Positions 1-8,757 of a stretch of DNA of 64,000 nt are shown one piece after another (within the stretch, counting starts at the first letter, position 1; each line of letters begins with the position of its first letter). The notes under the pieces were generated by a model. The model searched no databases. It worked only from the letters and a program-made list of their open reading frames with translations, and was not told the DNA's origin. Source of the stretch: Mycolicibacter heraklionensis (GTDB taxonomy: Bacteria > Actinomycetota > Actinomycetes > Mycobacteriales > Mycobacteriaceae); the NCBI RefSeq assembly GCF_019645815.1, contig NZ_CP080997.1:372001-436000 (forward strand). The letters run 5' to 3'. The translations under genes and the position numbers were made by a program.

Positions 1-69
1 ACCCTGCCCGAGGGCACCTGGTTCCCCGGTCAGCGCCTGTCCAGAGATTTCACCACCCAGCTGTCCTGA
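1..69 (+). CDS. espG3: EspG3 C-terminus (partial, 5' end outside window)
   Basis: The first 22 codons are open in frame 1 and end at TGA 67-69, 44 bp before eccD3. The encoded tail contains GTWFPGQRLSRDF. In ESX-3 loci the gene directly before eccD3 is espG3, the cytosolic chaperone that binds PE/PPE substrates. Only the tail is present, so the call rests on position and resemblance to the EspG3 end as recalled. Confidence 0.7.
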   Translation, partial: TLPEGTWFPGQRLSRDFTTQLS

Positions 70-113
70 AGCAGCGAAAAGAACGTCCTCGCAGAGAAGA
101 ATAGGGAACACCA

Positions 114-1547
114 ATGACCGAAGCCCCGGTGCTGACCAGCGCCGTCATGCCGATTGTCCGCATCGCGGTCCTGGCCGACAGTCGGCTGACCGAGATCGCC
201 GTGCCCGCGGAGCTGCCGCTGCGCGAAATCCTGCCGGCGGTGCAACGCCTGGTGGCCCCGGATGCCGGCGACGACGCCGAACCGGCCGCCGGTGCGACGA
301 CGCGGCTGAGCCTGGCGCCGGTCGGCGGCGCCCCGTTCAGCCTGGACGCCAGCCTGGACACGGTCGGGGTCGTCGACGGCGACCTGCTGGCCCTGCGTCC
401 GGTGCCGGTCGGCCCGGCAGCACCCGGCATCGTCGAAGACATCGCCGACGCGGCCGTAATCTTCTCCGCCTCCCGGCGTAAGCCCTGGGGTGCCAAGCAC
501 ATTCAACGCGCGGCGTTGGCCGCCGGGACGGGGCTGATTTTCGCCGCGACCGGGCTCGCGACCGCGCACCGCGCCCTCACCGGCGAGCCGGCCGGCCTGT
601 TCGCGGCCGGGGCGATCGCCCTGCTCACGGTGCTCGCTGCGCTGCTGTGCCGCACACGGTCGGCCGAAGCCGCACTGACCCTGTCGATCGCGGCGCTGGT
701 ACCGCTCGCCGCGGTGGGCACCTTGGCGGTGCCGGGGCTGTTCAGTCCGGCACACGTGGTGCTGGGCGCGGCAGCGGTCAGCGCGTGGTCGCTGATCTGC
801 CTGATCGTGCCGCCGGGCGGCCGTGGCGAGCGTGGGATCGCCTTCTTCACCGCCGCGGTGGTCGTCGGCGTCGGGGTGCTGGCGGCGGCTGCTGTCAGGA
901 CGTTCTGGGAGCTGCCACCGCTCACTCTCGGCTGCGGCCTGATCACCGCGTCGCTGTTGCTCACCGTTGCCGCGCCGCAGATTTCGGCACTGTGGGCGCG
1001 ACTGCCGTTGCCGGTGATCCCGGCTCCGGGCGACCCGACGCCGTCGGCGCTGCCGCAGAGCGTGCTGGAGGACCTGCCTCGTCGAGTCCGTGTCACCGAC
1101 GCCCACCAGACCGGCTTCATCGCCGGGGCAGTGCTGCTCGCTGTGCTCGGTTCGGTGGCCATCGCCTTTGCGCCCGAGGGGCTTTCGGGCTGGGCGTGGT
1201 ACGTGGTCGCCGGCATCGCGGTGGCTTCGGTGCTGCGTGCCCGGGTGTGGGACTCGGCGTGGTGCAAGGCCTGGCTGCTGGCCGAGCCGCACCTGACCGC
1301 GATCGCGCTGCTGGTCGGCTACGCGGCCACCGGCCGGTACGCGGCTGCCTTCGGTGCGGTGCTGGTGCTGGCCGCCTTGGTGGCGGTGTGGGCGGTGGTC
1401 TCCCTGAGCCCGGCCGTCGCATCGCCGGAGAGCTACTCACTGCCGGTCCGGCGGCTGGTGGGCTTCCTGGCTTCCGGCGTCGACGCCACCCTGATTCCGG
1501 TCATGGCCTACCTGGTCGGCATTTTCGCCTGGGTTCTGTCTCGATGA
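114..1547 (+). CDS. eccD3: ESX-3 type VII secretion membrane channel protein EccD3
   Basis: This 477-aa protein has the EccD layout: a ubiquitin-like cytosolic domain (about residues 12-100), a linker, then about eleven hydrophobic segments to the C-terminus. EccD forms the membrane vestibule of the ESX complex with EccB, EccC and EccE. ESX-3 exports EsxG/EsxH and selected PE/PPE proteins and is tied to siderophore-iron and zinc uptake in mycobacteria. Assignment to ESX-3 comes from the order espG3-eccD3-mycP3-eccE3 and from the Rv0293c-like gene that follows. The length is near the roughly 472 aa of the M. tuberculosis protein. Its stop overlaps the mycP3 start (ATGA), which indicates coupled translation. 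Confidence 0.95.
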   Translation: MTEAPVLTSAVMPIVRIAVLADSRLTEIAVPAELPLREILPAVQRLVAPDAGDDAEPAAGATTRLSLAPVGGAPFSLDASLDTVGVVDGDLLALRPVPVGPAAPGIVEDIADAAVIFSASRRKPWGAKHIQRAALAAGTGLIFAATGLATAHRALTGEPAGLFAAGAIALLTVLAALLCRTRSAEAALTLSIAALVPLAAVGTLAVPGLFSPAHVVLGAAAVSAWSLICLIVPPGGRGERGIAFFTAAVVVGVGVLAAAAVRTFWELPPLTLGCGLITASLLLTVAAPQISALWARLPLPVIPAPGDPTPSALPQSVLEDLPRRVRVTDAHQTGFIAGAVLLAVLGSVAIAFAPEGLSGWAWYVVAGIAVASVLRARVWDSAWCKAWLLAEPHLTAIALLVGYAATGRYAAAFGAVLVLAALVAVWAVVSLSPAVASPESYSLPVRRLVGFLASGVDATLIPVMAYLVGIFAWVLSR

Positions 1548-2965
1548 CCGTTGCCGCACAACACAGTCGGAGTCGATCGGCGGTTCGCGGCGCCGGCGTC
1601 GCGATGCTGGCTGCCTTGCTGACCAGTGCGCCGGCGCTGGCGATCACCCCGCCGACGGTCGACCCGACGGTGCCGCCGCCCAGCGGGGCGCCCGGCCCCG
1701 TCACGGCGATGGAACAGCGCGGCGACTGCGCCAGTTCGGGTCTGCTGCCCGGCAGCAACCTCAGCGCCGCGGCGGCCGGACAGCGGATGCTCGATCTCCC
1801 TGCGGCGTGGCAGTTCTCTCGCGGCGAGGGTCAGACGGTGGCCGTCATCGACACCGGTGTACGGCCGGGCCCGCGCCTTGCGGCGGTGGAGCCGGGCGGC
1901 GACTACATCGGCACCACCGACGGCCTGACCGACTGCGACGGACACGGAACGCTGGTTGCTGGGATCGTGGCCGGCCAGCCGGGTGATGACGGCTTCTCCG
2001 GGGTTGCCCCGGCCGCCCGCCTGCTGTCCCTGCGGACCGCTTCGGCGACCATCTCGCCGCGGCTGGGCGGAGACGACCCGCGGACAACTCGGGTGATCAC
2101 TGACATCACCGCACTGGCGCGGGCCATCGTGCATGCCGCCGACCTCGGCGCGCGGGTCATCACCATCTCCACCACCACCTGCCTGCCGGCCGACCGCAAC
2201 GTCGACCAGACGGCGTTGGGTGCGGCCCTGCGCTACGCGGCGGTGGAAAAGGACGCGCTGGTCGTGGCGGCCGCCGGTGACGCCGGCCAGACCGGTTCGG
2301 TCGGCGGCGGCGGGGAGGCGTGCGAGTCCAATCCGCTCACCGACCTGAGCCGCCCGCAGGATCCACGCAACTGGGCCGGGGTGACGTCGCTGTCGGTGCC
2401 GTCGTGGTGGCATCCCTACGTGCTGTCGGTGGCGTCGCTGTCGTCGAGTGGCCGGCCGTCCGGATTCACCATGGCCGGACCGTGGGTCGGCGTGGCCGCC
2501 CCCGGCGAGGAGATCGTCTCGGTGAGCAACCGCGAAGACGGCGGACTGGCCAACGCGCTGCCCGGCAACCAGGGCCGGCTGGTGCCGCTCAGTGGCACCG
2601 GCTACGCCGCCGGTTACGTGGCGGGCGTGGCCGCACTGGTCCGCGGTCGTTACCCCGACCTGAACGCGATGCAGGTCGCGCACCGGATCGTCTCCACCGC
2701 CCACAACTCCGCGCGCGCGCCGTCCGACGTGGTGGGCGCCGGAATCATCGACCCGGTGGCCGCGCTGACCTGGGAATTGCCACCGGCCGCGGATCCGGCC
2801 GCCGCACCCGCGAAGAAGATCTCCCCACCCCCGGCGCCGCAACCCGAGGACCCGGCGCCACGGATCGTGGCCTTCGCCGGAACCGCACTGCTGGCCGGGT
2901 TGGTCGTCGCCGTCGCCACTGGCGCCGCGGCGGCCGCTCGCCGACGAAAGGAAGACCAGCTGTGA
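1544..2965 (+). CDS. mycP3: Mycosin MycP3, subtilase-fold ESX-3 component with a degenerate active site
   Basis: The 473-aa protein has a signal peptide (about 1-33), a subtilase domain and a C-terminal membrane helix (about 440-465) followed by RRRK, as in mycosins. The catalytic Asp (D103, in VIDTGV) and His (H134, in DCDGHGT) are present. The nucleophile Ser of the GTSYAAG motif is Gly: codon 2600-2602 is GGC, residue 353, in LSGTGYAAGYVAG. The oxyanion-hole Asn of AAAGN is Asp: codon 2279-2281 is GAC, residue 246. The ORF is otherwise intact and full length. Mycosins stabilise the ESX membrane complex independently of proteolysis in other ESX systems, so a structural role can survive. Start is ATG 1544 overlapping the eccD3 stop; the end overlaps eccE3 by 4 bp. 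Confidence 0.93.
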   Translation: MTVAAQHSRSRSAVRGAGVAMLAALLTSAPALAITPPTVDPTVPPPSGAPGPVTAMEQRGDCASSGLLPGSNLSAAAAGQRMLDLPAAWQFSRGEGQTVAVIDTGVRPGPRLAAVEPGGDYIGTTDGLTDCDGHGTLVAGIVAGQPGDDGFSGVAPAARLLSLRTASATISPRLGGDDPRTTRVITDITALARAIVHAADLGARVITISTTTCLPADRNVDQTALGAALRYAAVEKDALVVAAAGDAGQTGSVGGGGEACESNPLTDLSRPQDPRNWAGVTSLSVPSWWHPYVLSVASLSSSGRPSGFTMAGPWVGVAAPGEEIVSVSNREDGGLANALPGNQGRLVPLSGTGYAAGYVAGVAALVRGRYPDLNAMQVAHRIVSTAHNSARAPSDVVGAGIIDPVAALTWELPPAADPAAAPAKKISPPPAPQPEDPAPRIVAFAGTALLAGLVVAVATGAAAAARRRKEDQL

Positions 2966-3951
2966 GCTCGCACCCAACCACCATTCCCCGGCCCGGACCG
3001 GCCCGGATCACCTTGGTGCTGCTGGCCGTGGTGCCGGCGCTGATGGCGAACCCCTGGCAGACCACCGCACAGCGCTGGGCGCTTGCCGTGGGCATCATCG
3101 TGCCGATCCTGCTGCTCGGGTGGTGGCGGGGCCTGCACTTCACCACGATCGCCCGCCGCCGGTTCGCCATGTTGCGCTCGCGCGGCGGCGCCCACACCGA
3201 CCGCCGGGACGCTGCTGGCGCGCGGGCGACAGGGGCGCTGCGCATCACGGACTCGGCGGCGGGGAACGCTGTACCGCTGTCGCTGATCGCGAGCTACCTG
3301 AACCGATACGGTCTGCGGGCCGACACGGTGCGCATCACCAGCCGAGGCACCCGGTCGGATGGCGGTGCGGGAACCACCGACACCTGGATCGGCCTGACGT
3401 ACGCTGCCGCACCGAATCTGGCCGCGCTGCAGGCCCGCTCGGCTTCCATCCCGCTGCAGCGGACCGTCGACGTCGCCGTTCGGCGTCTCGCCGACCACCT
3501 TCGTGAAATCGGTTGGGACACCACTGTGGTCGCCGACGATGAGATCCCCTCGCTGATCGACGGGAGCGCCCGGGAAACGTGGCGGTCGGTTGTCGACGGC
3601 TCGGGCGACCACGTCGCCGCCTACCAGGTGGGGATCGACGCCGCACTGGCCGACACGATCAGCCGGATCCAGGCCGTCAACGCCAGCGAGACCTGGACGG
3701 TGCTGGAATTCGCCGAGGACGACGGCCAGCAGACCGTCGCCGCGGCGTGCGCGCTGCGCACCGGGTCCGCTCCCGATGGCGGCGCCCCGCTGGCCGGACT
3801 GCTGCCGCAGCAGGGCAATCACCGCAGTGCGCTGCTGAGCTTGCACCCGCTGTCCGGCAGCCGATTGGACGGCCACGCCGCCCTGACCGGCGGCGATCTC
3901 GCCGGCCTGCGGTGGCCTGTGTCTGCGGCACCCGCGGCCGCGCGTAGCTAG
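2962..3951 (+). CDS. eccE3: ESX-3 type VII secretion membrane protein EccE3
   Basis: The 329-aa protein has two hydrophobic segments near the N-terminus (about 14-32 and 36-54) and a soluble remainder, the EccE plan. EccE sits at the periphery of the ESX membrane complex. GTG 2962 is chosen because it overlaps the mycP3 TGA (GTGA) and gives a length close to the roughly 331 aa of M. tuberculosis EccE3. This is the last gene of the ESX-3 operon here. Its TAG shares the tetranucleotide CTAG at 3948-3951 with the stop of the convergent hydrolase gene. Confidence 0.93.
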   Translation: MSSHPTTIPRPGPARITLVLLAVVPALMANPWQTTAQRWALAVGIIVPILLLGWWRGLHFTTIARRRFAMLRSRGGAHTDRRDAAGARATGALRITDSAAGNAVPLSLIASYLNRYGLRADTVRITSRGTRSDGGAGTTDTWIGLTYAAAPNLAALQARSASIPLQRTVDVAVRRLADHLREIGWDTTVVADDEIPSLIDGSARETWRSVVDGSGDHVAAYQVGIDAALADTISRIQAVNASETWTVLEFAEDDGQQTVAAACALRTGSAPDGGAPLAGLLPQQGNHRSALLSLHPLSGSRLDGHAALTGGDLAGLRWPVSAAPAAARS

Positions 3952-5141
3952 AACATGTACGGCCGCAGGAACGCGGTCATCCTGCGCAGGTAGGTCGGTT
4001 GGCTGACGTGCAGCACATGGTTTCCCGGAAACCAATGCAGCGCACACCGATCCCAGTGGTGCCACAGCATTTCGGACTGCTCCGGTGGTGCCAGCCGGTC
4101 GCCCAGGCCGGTGATGATCAGTCGCCGTTCCTTGGCCACCAGCGGGGCGTAGTTCAGCGGTGAGTGGTAGGCCGTCGCGGCGACGAATTCGTCGCCGCCG
4201 ACCTGCCCCAGCCGTTGTCCGCCCGCCAGTACCAGGTTGGCGGGAAACCAGTCGCGGATCTCGGATTCGACGGAAACCACCGGCACATTCGGGATCACCG
4301 CTTGCAGTCGGCGTTCGACGGCGGCCAACAGGGCACTGGTGTAGCCGCCCAGCGACAGACCGGTCAACGCGAAGCGGTCGACACCGGTGGACTCCAGATA
4401 GTCGACCATCGAGCGGAAGTCGTGGACCGCTTGGGCCATCGCCTCGGCGAAGCCCGACATGCCGTGCGAGAAGTAGCCGTATCCGCTGAAGGGAGAGTGC
4501 TTTTCGGCCCGCCGGCCGTGGAAGGGCAGCGTGAACAAGGCGACGTCGTATCCGGATCGGTAGAACCACGGCAGCGAGAAGAAGAGGCCGTTGAATAGGT
4601 AGGCCGATCCCATGAAACCGTGGATGACGCACAGCGTCGGCCGCGGCCCGTCGTCGTGACGCCAATGCTGGAACCGCGCGACGTTGTTGTTGCCCAGGGC
4701 GCGCCAGGAGTCGCGCATTGCCGGGTTGACCGCGTCGAAACCACTGCGGAATGAGACGTTTTCGACAGCGCCGCGAGCGATCCCCTCCGCGATCGGATTG
4801 GCCCGTCGCGCTGAGACCCTGGGCAATTCCTGGGGCTCCGGGAAGGATCTGGTTGGGTCGTGGTGTGACGCCAGCTCGGCGTAGAACGCCAGCCGCTCAC
4901 GCTCCTGCCGCGACTGTTTACGGCCGACCGCCGTGGTGAGCACCGACGGGATCATCGCCGCGGCAACCATGGAAGCAACCGCGGTGCGCAAGCCGATATC
5001 GGCGAAAGCCGACGCATCCACGATCGCCTTCTCCCGCAACGACAACTCGCTGCGGCGCGGCAGACCCTGTTCTCCGGCATCGGCACCCGGAACATCGGGA
5101 ATCGGGATGGGCGGGTTCAGCGGGGTGACGTCAGTGCTCAC
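3948..5141 (-). CDS. Alpha/beta hydrolase, Rv0293c-like
   Basis: The protein is 397 aa from the GTG at 5141, which has a GAGAAAGG ribosome-binding site; a more upstream in-frame start at 5198 would overlap the next gene. The nucleophile elbow GLSLGG places the catalytic Ser at about residue 263. An oxyanion-type HGFMGS motif precedes it, and a C-terminal GNHVLH supplies a candidate catalytic His. The substrate is unknown. The homologous gene also follows the ESX-3 locus in M. tuberculosis, of similar length (about 400 aa), so linkage is conserved, though no role in secretion is shown. Confidence 0.85.
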   Translation of the reverse strand: MSTDVTPLNPPIPIPDVPGADAGEQGLPRRSELSLREKAIVDASAFADIGLRTAVASMVAAAMIPSVLTTAVGRKQSRQERERLAFYAELASHHDPTRSFPEPQELPRVSARRANPIAEGIARGAVENVSFRSGFDAVNPAMRDSWRALGNNNVARFQHWRHDDGPRPTLCVIHGFMGSAYLFNGLFFSLPWFYRSGYDVALFTLPFHGRRAEKHSPFSGYGYFSHGMSGFAEAMAQAVHDFRSMVDYLESTGVDRFALTGLSLGGYTSALLAAVERRLQAVIPNVPVVSVESEIRDWFPANLVLAGGQRLGQVGGDEFVAATAYHSPLNYAPLVAKERRLIITGLGDRLAPPEQSEMLWHHWDRCALHWFPGNHVLHVSQPTYLRRMTAFLRPYMF

Positions 5142-5194
5142 GGTCGCCGGCCTTTCTCGCGGGTCGCCCTGGCCCTGCGGCCCCCGGTGCGACG

Positions 5195-6094
5195 TCAACC
5201 GGATGGTAACTCGATTGCGAACAGCCGCGCGGCATTGTCGTGCAGGACCCCGCGCAGCCAGGCGTCGTCGATACCGGGAAGCGCGGTGATCGCGTCCAGC
5301 GCCTCGCGATAGCCGTACGGGATGTTCGGAAAGTCGCTGCCGAACAGAATCCGTTCACCCGCGGCGCGCAGGCGCGGATCTTCGCTGGTCGGGAACGGCA
5401 TGAGCTGGTCGACGAACGCGGTGAAGGCCATCGTGGTATCGAGGTGCACGCTTGGCGAATCCAGGCAGATATCGAGGAATTCGTCGTATTCCGGCATACC
5501 CATGTGCGCGATGATCAAAGCCAGCCGTGGGTGGCGGTGCAGCAGTCGCCGAACCGGCTCCGGCCCGGTGAACCGGCCGGGCTGCGGACCGGAGCCGCAG
5601 TGGATGACGACGGGGATGCCGCAGTCCTCGATCACTCCCCAGACGTCGTCGAGCAGCGGGTCGGTCGGGTCATAATCACCGACCTGGATGTGTGCCTTGA
5701 AGATTCGGACTCCGGCATGGATCGCTGCTTGGACGTAGTCGGCCGCGCCGGGTTCCGGGTAGAAGGTCGCGGTGGGCAGGCAATCCGGTGTGTCCCGGGC
5801 GAATTGGGCTGCCCACTGGTTGAGCCAAGCCGCCATCTCCGGCTTGTGCGGATACACCAGCGAGGTGAAACGTCGTACCCCGAAGGCGCGAAGCGTGTCG
5901 ACCCGTTTGGACTCATCCATCCGGTAGTTGATGGGCCATGGGCGCCCAACCATGGGGCCGGCCGCATCGAAGTACTTCCATACCTTGTCCATCACCGACT
6001 TGGGCATGAAATGGGTGTGTACGTCGATGATTCCCGGCAGTCCGAGCAACGACCAGACCTCGCGGACCGCGGCGGCTTCGTCATCGTCTTTCAT
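5195..6094 (-). CDS. Amidohydrolase-2 family metal-dependent hydrolase
   Basis: The 299-aa protein carries the TIM-barrel amidohydrolase metal-ligand set: IIDVHTHF near the N-terminus, VVIHCGSG, IIAHMG, and FGSDFP near the C-terminus. The family includes decarboxylases and hydrolases such as ACMSD-like enzymes; the substrate cannot be inferred. ATG 6094 overlaps the stop of the bluB-like gene (ATGA), so the two are translationally coupled. An open extension upstream in this frame is antisense shadow. Confidence 0.85.
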   Translation of the reverse strand: MKDDDEAAAVREVWSLLGLPGIIDVHTHFMPKSVMDKVWKYFDAAGPMVGRPWPINYRMDESKRVDTLRAFGVRRFTSLVYPHKPEMAAWLNQWAAQFARDTPDCLPTATFYPEPGAADYVQAAIHAGVRIFKAHIQVGDYDPTDPLLDDVWGVIEDCGIPVVIHCGSGPQPGRFTGPEPVRRLLHRHPRLALIIAHMGMPEYDEFLDICLDSPSVHLDTTMAFTAFVDQLMPFPTSEDPRLRAAGERILFGSDFPNIPYGYREALDAITALPGIDDAWLRGVLHDNAARLFAIELPSG

Positions 6095-6741
6095 GGGATC
6101 TCCCAAGTGTTTTCGGAGACGAACTCGCCCAAGGGCTGTCGGTAGGCCCACTCGTCGATCTCCAACGCCGGCCGGTCCGGAAACTCTGGGACCGGGCCCA
6201 GGCACAGGATCGCCACGGGCTCGGCATCCGCGGGCATCCCCAGCAGCCGCGCCAGCGCCGCAGGCTCGAACAGCGACACCCAACCCATGCCCAGCCCCTC
6301 CGCGCGGGCGGCCAGCCACAGGTTCTGAATCGCGCACGAGACCGATGCCAGATCCATCTGAGGCAAGGTGCGGCGACCGAAGATGTGCGCCTGCCGGCCG
6401 TCTCGCAACGCCACCACCAACAGCTCGGCGCACTCGCGGATGCCTTCCACCTTCAAGGCCAGGAACTCCTGCTCGCGACGGCCCAGTGCCTCGGCGGTGC
6501 GATGGCGCTCCTCGTCGACCAGGGCATGGATCCGCTGCCGCAGGACGTCGTCGGTGATCCGGACGAACCGCCACGGCTGCATGAGGCCCACACTCGGTGC
6601 GGCATGGGCCGCCGCCAGCAGGCGCGCCAGGACGCCCGGGTCGACGGTGCTGCCGGGCACGAATCGGCGCATGTCGCGCCGTTCGGCGATCACCCGGTAC
6701 ACGGCTTGGCGCTCCTGCACGGTGAACGAAGGATCAGCCAC
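6091..6741 (-). CDS. bluB: BluB-like nitroreductase-fold flavoenzyme (5,6-dimethylbenzimidazole synthase family)
   Basis: About 216 aa with the BluB signature: a conserved RRDMRRF segment near residue 22, a GLMQPWRFVRI segment, and a flavin-binding C-terminal half containing GLGMGWVSLF. BluB converts reduced FMN with oxygen to 5,6-dimethylbenzimidazole, the lower ligand of vitamin B12. GTG 6741 is preferred because the in-frame ATG at 6780 would collide with the start of the divergent gene. The homologue (Rv0306) lies in the same neighbourhood in M. tuberculosis. It is coupled to the downstream amidohydrolase by a 4-bp overlap. Confidence 0.82.
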   Translation of the reverse strand: MADPSFTVQERQAVYRVIAERRDMRRFVPGSTVDPGVLARLLAAAHAAPSVGLMQPWRFVRITDDVLRQRIHALVDEERHRTAEALGRREQEFLALKVEGIRECAELLVVALRDGRQAHIFGRRTLPQMDLASVSCAIQNLWLAARAEGLGMGWVSLFEPAALARLLGMPADAEPVAILCLGPVPEFPDRPALEIDEWAYRQPLGEFVSENTWEIP

Positions 6742-6778
6742 GGGATCATGGTAGGAGCCACACGAAGGGACGCTTGTC

Positions 6779-7117
6779 ATGAAACGTTCGCAACTGCTCG
6801 ATCACCTGTCCGCCGACGCCGCCGCAAACCTGGTCTACAGCGAGCCCCATCAGACCCCGGACGGGGCGACGGTCATCACCGCCGCACGGGTCACCGCCTC
6901 GGGCCCGGACGGTTCGGACGTGACGGCCACACCGCTCGGGGTGATCGTGATCCGCGGTGACAAGGCCAGGTGGGTGGCCGCGGTCGATGCGAACCGGATC
7001 GCGTTGGTGGGGGTGCTCACCGGATTGCTGTCCGCGGTCATCGCGTCGCTGGCCGTGCTGCGCCGCCCGCCCTGGCCGGACCTGCGCTCGGTCGGGGCTC
7101 GCGCCGAGGGGAACTGA
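6779..7117 (+). CDS. Small conserved protein with one C-terminal-half membrane helix
   Basis: 112 aa; residues 1-75 are soluble, with an alternating charged/hydrophobic pattern suggesting a small beta-rich domain, followed by one helix (about 78-97) and a short basic tail. AAGGGA lies 8 nt before ATG 6779. It abuts the PAP2 gene with no gap (stop 7115-7117, next GTG 7118), so the two form one transcript. No family is recognised; a regulatory or membrane-anchored partner of the phosphatase is only an inference. Confidence 0.75.
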   Translation: MKRSQLLDHLSADAAANLVYSEPHQTPDGATVITAARVTASGPDGSDVTATPLGVIVIRGDKARWVAAVDANRIALVGVLTGLLSAVIASLAVLRRPPWPDLRSVGARAEGN

Positions 7118-7810
7118 GTGGTGGCGCCTTCGACCGCGCGTGCGGCGGCGCTGATCTCGGTGGCCGCCGCGGTGGCGGTCTATGTGCTGATGTTGGTGGG
7201 CTATCGGCAGGACTGGACCTGGCTGGCCGGCGTCGACACCGCCGCACTGGACGCGAGCTACGACGTCGCGGTCAAACACCCGTTCTGGGTCCGGTTCTGG
7301 GACGGCATCTCCACCGTCTTCGAGCCGGCGGTGTTCCGGGCGGTGGGCATGGTGGCCGCCCTGGTCGCGGTGCTGCGTCACCGGTTGCGCGCGGCGCTGT
7401 TCCTGTTGCTGGCGGTGGAGGCCAGCGGGCTGCTCACCGTGCTGGCCAAGGGCTCGGTCGGCCGACCGCGTCCGGTGACGGCGCTGGTCACGGCGTCCTC
7501 GACCTCGTTTCCCTCCGGGCATGCGCTGGGGGTGATGATCGGCGTCGGCGCGCTGCTGCTGCTGGCGCTGCCGGTGCTGCGGCGGCGCAACGTCAGGGTG
7601 GCGGCCGTGAGCGTCGGCGTGCTGGTGGTGGGCGCGGTCGGTGTTGCCCGGGTGGCGCTCAACGTGCACCATCCCTCCGACGTGCTGGCCGGCTGGGCGC
7701 TGGGCTGGGCCTATCTGACGGCGTGGGCTCTGGTCCTGCAACCGTGGCGGCGACCGGGGTTGACCGAGTCCGCGGGCGCGCCGCAGGATGATCTTGATGA
7801 CCAGCAGTGA
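7118..7810 (+). CDS. PAP2-family membrane phosphatase (Rv0308-like)
   Basis: A 230-aa multi-helix membrane protein with all three phosphatidic-acid-phosphatase motifs: KGSVGRPRP, PSGH in FPSGHALG, and a His-containing third motif in ARVALNVHHPSDVLAG. Such enzymes dephosphorylate lipid or polyprenyl phosphates at the membrane. GTG 7118 directly follows the previous stop; a second GTG at 7121 is equally possible. The C-terminus overlaps the next small gene. Confidence 0.87.
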   Translation: MVAPSTARAAALISVAAAVAVYVLMLVGYRQDWTWLAGVDTAALDASYDVAVKHPFWVRFWDGISTVFEPAVFRAVGMVAALVAVLRHRLRAALFLLLAVEASGLLTVLAKGSVGRPRPVTALVTASSTSFPSGHALGVMIGVGALLLLALPVLRRRNVRVAAVSVGVLVVGAVGVARVALNVHHPSDVLAGWALGWAYLTAWALVLQPWRRPGLTESAGAPQDDLDDQQ

Positions 7811-8033
7811 CGCCGACCCAGTGGGCGCGCTCGTCTGCTCCCGCAAGGGCTGCAGCGCCGACGCGGTGTACGGCATGCTGTGGAACAACCCGAAGCTGCA
7901 CACCCCCGAACGTCGCAAGGTCTGGCTGACGTGTCCCGAACACCGCGAGTACTTCCGCGACTATCTGTCGTCCCGTGGCCTGCTCAAGGGTGAGGCGCCG
8001 GTCGAAGACCTGCCGCGGCGCACGGAGCCGTGA
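7797..8033 (+). CDS. Small Cys/His-rich conserved protein (putative zinc-binding)
   Basis: 78 aa from ATG 7797; ATG 7788 in the same frame is an alternative. It overlaps the end of the PAP2 gene by 14 bp. CSRKGC near the N-terminus and CPEH in the middle give three Cys and one His in a spacing that could bind zinc, separated by an aromatic, basic stretch (WNNPKLHTPERRKVW). Similar short proteins occur in other mycobacteria as hypothetical proteins. The function is not known. Confidence 0.75.
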   Translation: MTSSDADPVGALVCSRKGCSADAVYGMLWNNPKLHTPERRKVWLTCPEHREYFRDYLSSRGLLKGEAPVEDLPRRTEP

Positions 8034-8096
8034 ACACGGCCCGGCGCGCCGGGAGCGGTGTTTGACCCGCTTCCGGCGTGCGCAGATGATGAGTGA

Positions 8097-8753
8097 ATGC
8101 GCCGACTTGTGAGCGTGTTCAGCGCTGCCCTGTGCACGGCTGCTGCGGCGCTGACCGCGGCACCGGGAGCCCAAGCCGACGCCATTCCGTGGTTCGCCCG
8201 CTCGGTCGGCAACGCCAGTCAGGTGATTTCGGTTGTCGGGGTAGGCGGTTCGGACGCCAAGATGGACGTCTACCAGCGCAGCGCGTCGGGCTGGCAACCG
8301 GTGGCCGCCGGAATCCCGACCCATGTCGGTTCGGCCGGCATGGCACCCAAGGCGAAGAGCGGGTATCCGGCCACCCCGATGGGAGTCTTCACCCTGCCGT
8401 ATGCGTTCGGCACCGCGCCGAATCCCGGTGGGGGACTGCAGTATGTCCAGGTCGGGTCCGACCACTGGTGGGACGGCGACGATCACAGCCCCACGTTCAA
8501 CACCATGCAGGTCTGCAAGAAAGCGCAGTGCGCGTTCGACACCAGCGAGAGCGAGAACCTCGAGATCCCGCAGTACAAGCACGCTGTGGTGATGGGAGTC
8601 AACACCGCCCGCACCCCCGGTGACGGCGCCGGCTTCTTCTTTCACACCACCGACGGCGGCCCGACCGCAGGCTGCGTGGCCATTGACGATGCCAAGCTGG
8701 TGCAGATCATCCAGTGGCTGCGCCCGGGCGCGGTCATGGCGATCGCGCAGTAG
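8097..8753 (+). CDS. Secreted L,D-transpeptidase-fold (YkuD-like) protein, Rv0309-like
   Basis: 218 aa with a signal peptide ending near ALTAAPGAQADA (about residue 28). The C-terminal half holds the YkuD-like active site: H183 in FFFHTTDGG and C193 in TAGCVAI. The motif has TAGC where classical mycobacterial L,D-transpeptidases have SHGC, so it belongs to a divergent branch whose peptidoglycan activity is uncertain. It sits at the position of Rv0309 in M. tuberculosis. No gene overlaps it; the convergent DUF732 gene ends 4 bp downstream. Confidence 0.85.
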   Translation: MRRLVSVFSAALCTAAAALTAAPGAQADAIPWFARSVGNASQVISVVGVGGSDAKMDVYQRSASGWQPVAAGIPTHVGSAGMAPKAKSGYPATPMGVFTLPYAFGTAPNPGGGLQYVQVGSDHWWDGDDHSPTFNTMQVCKKAQCAFDTSESENLEIPQYKHAVVMGVNTARTPGDGAGFFFHTTDGGPTAGCVAIDDAKLVQIIQWLRPGAVMAIAQ

Positions 8754-8757
8754 TTCC

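Noticed and set aside
1544..2965. MycP3 treated as a pseudogene
   Set aside because: The frame is intact, the length is normal and the signal and membrane helix are kept; only active-site residues changed, so it is listed as a gene.
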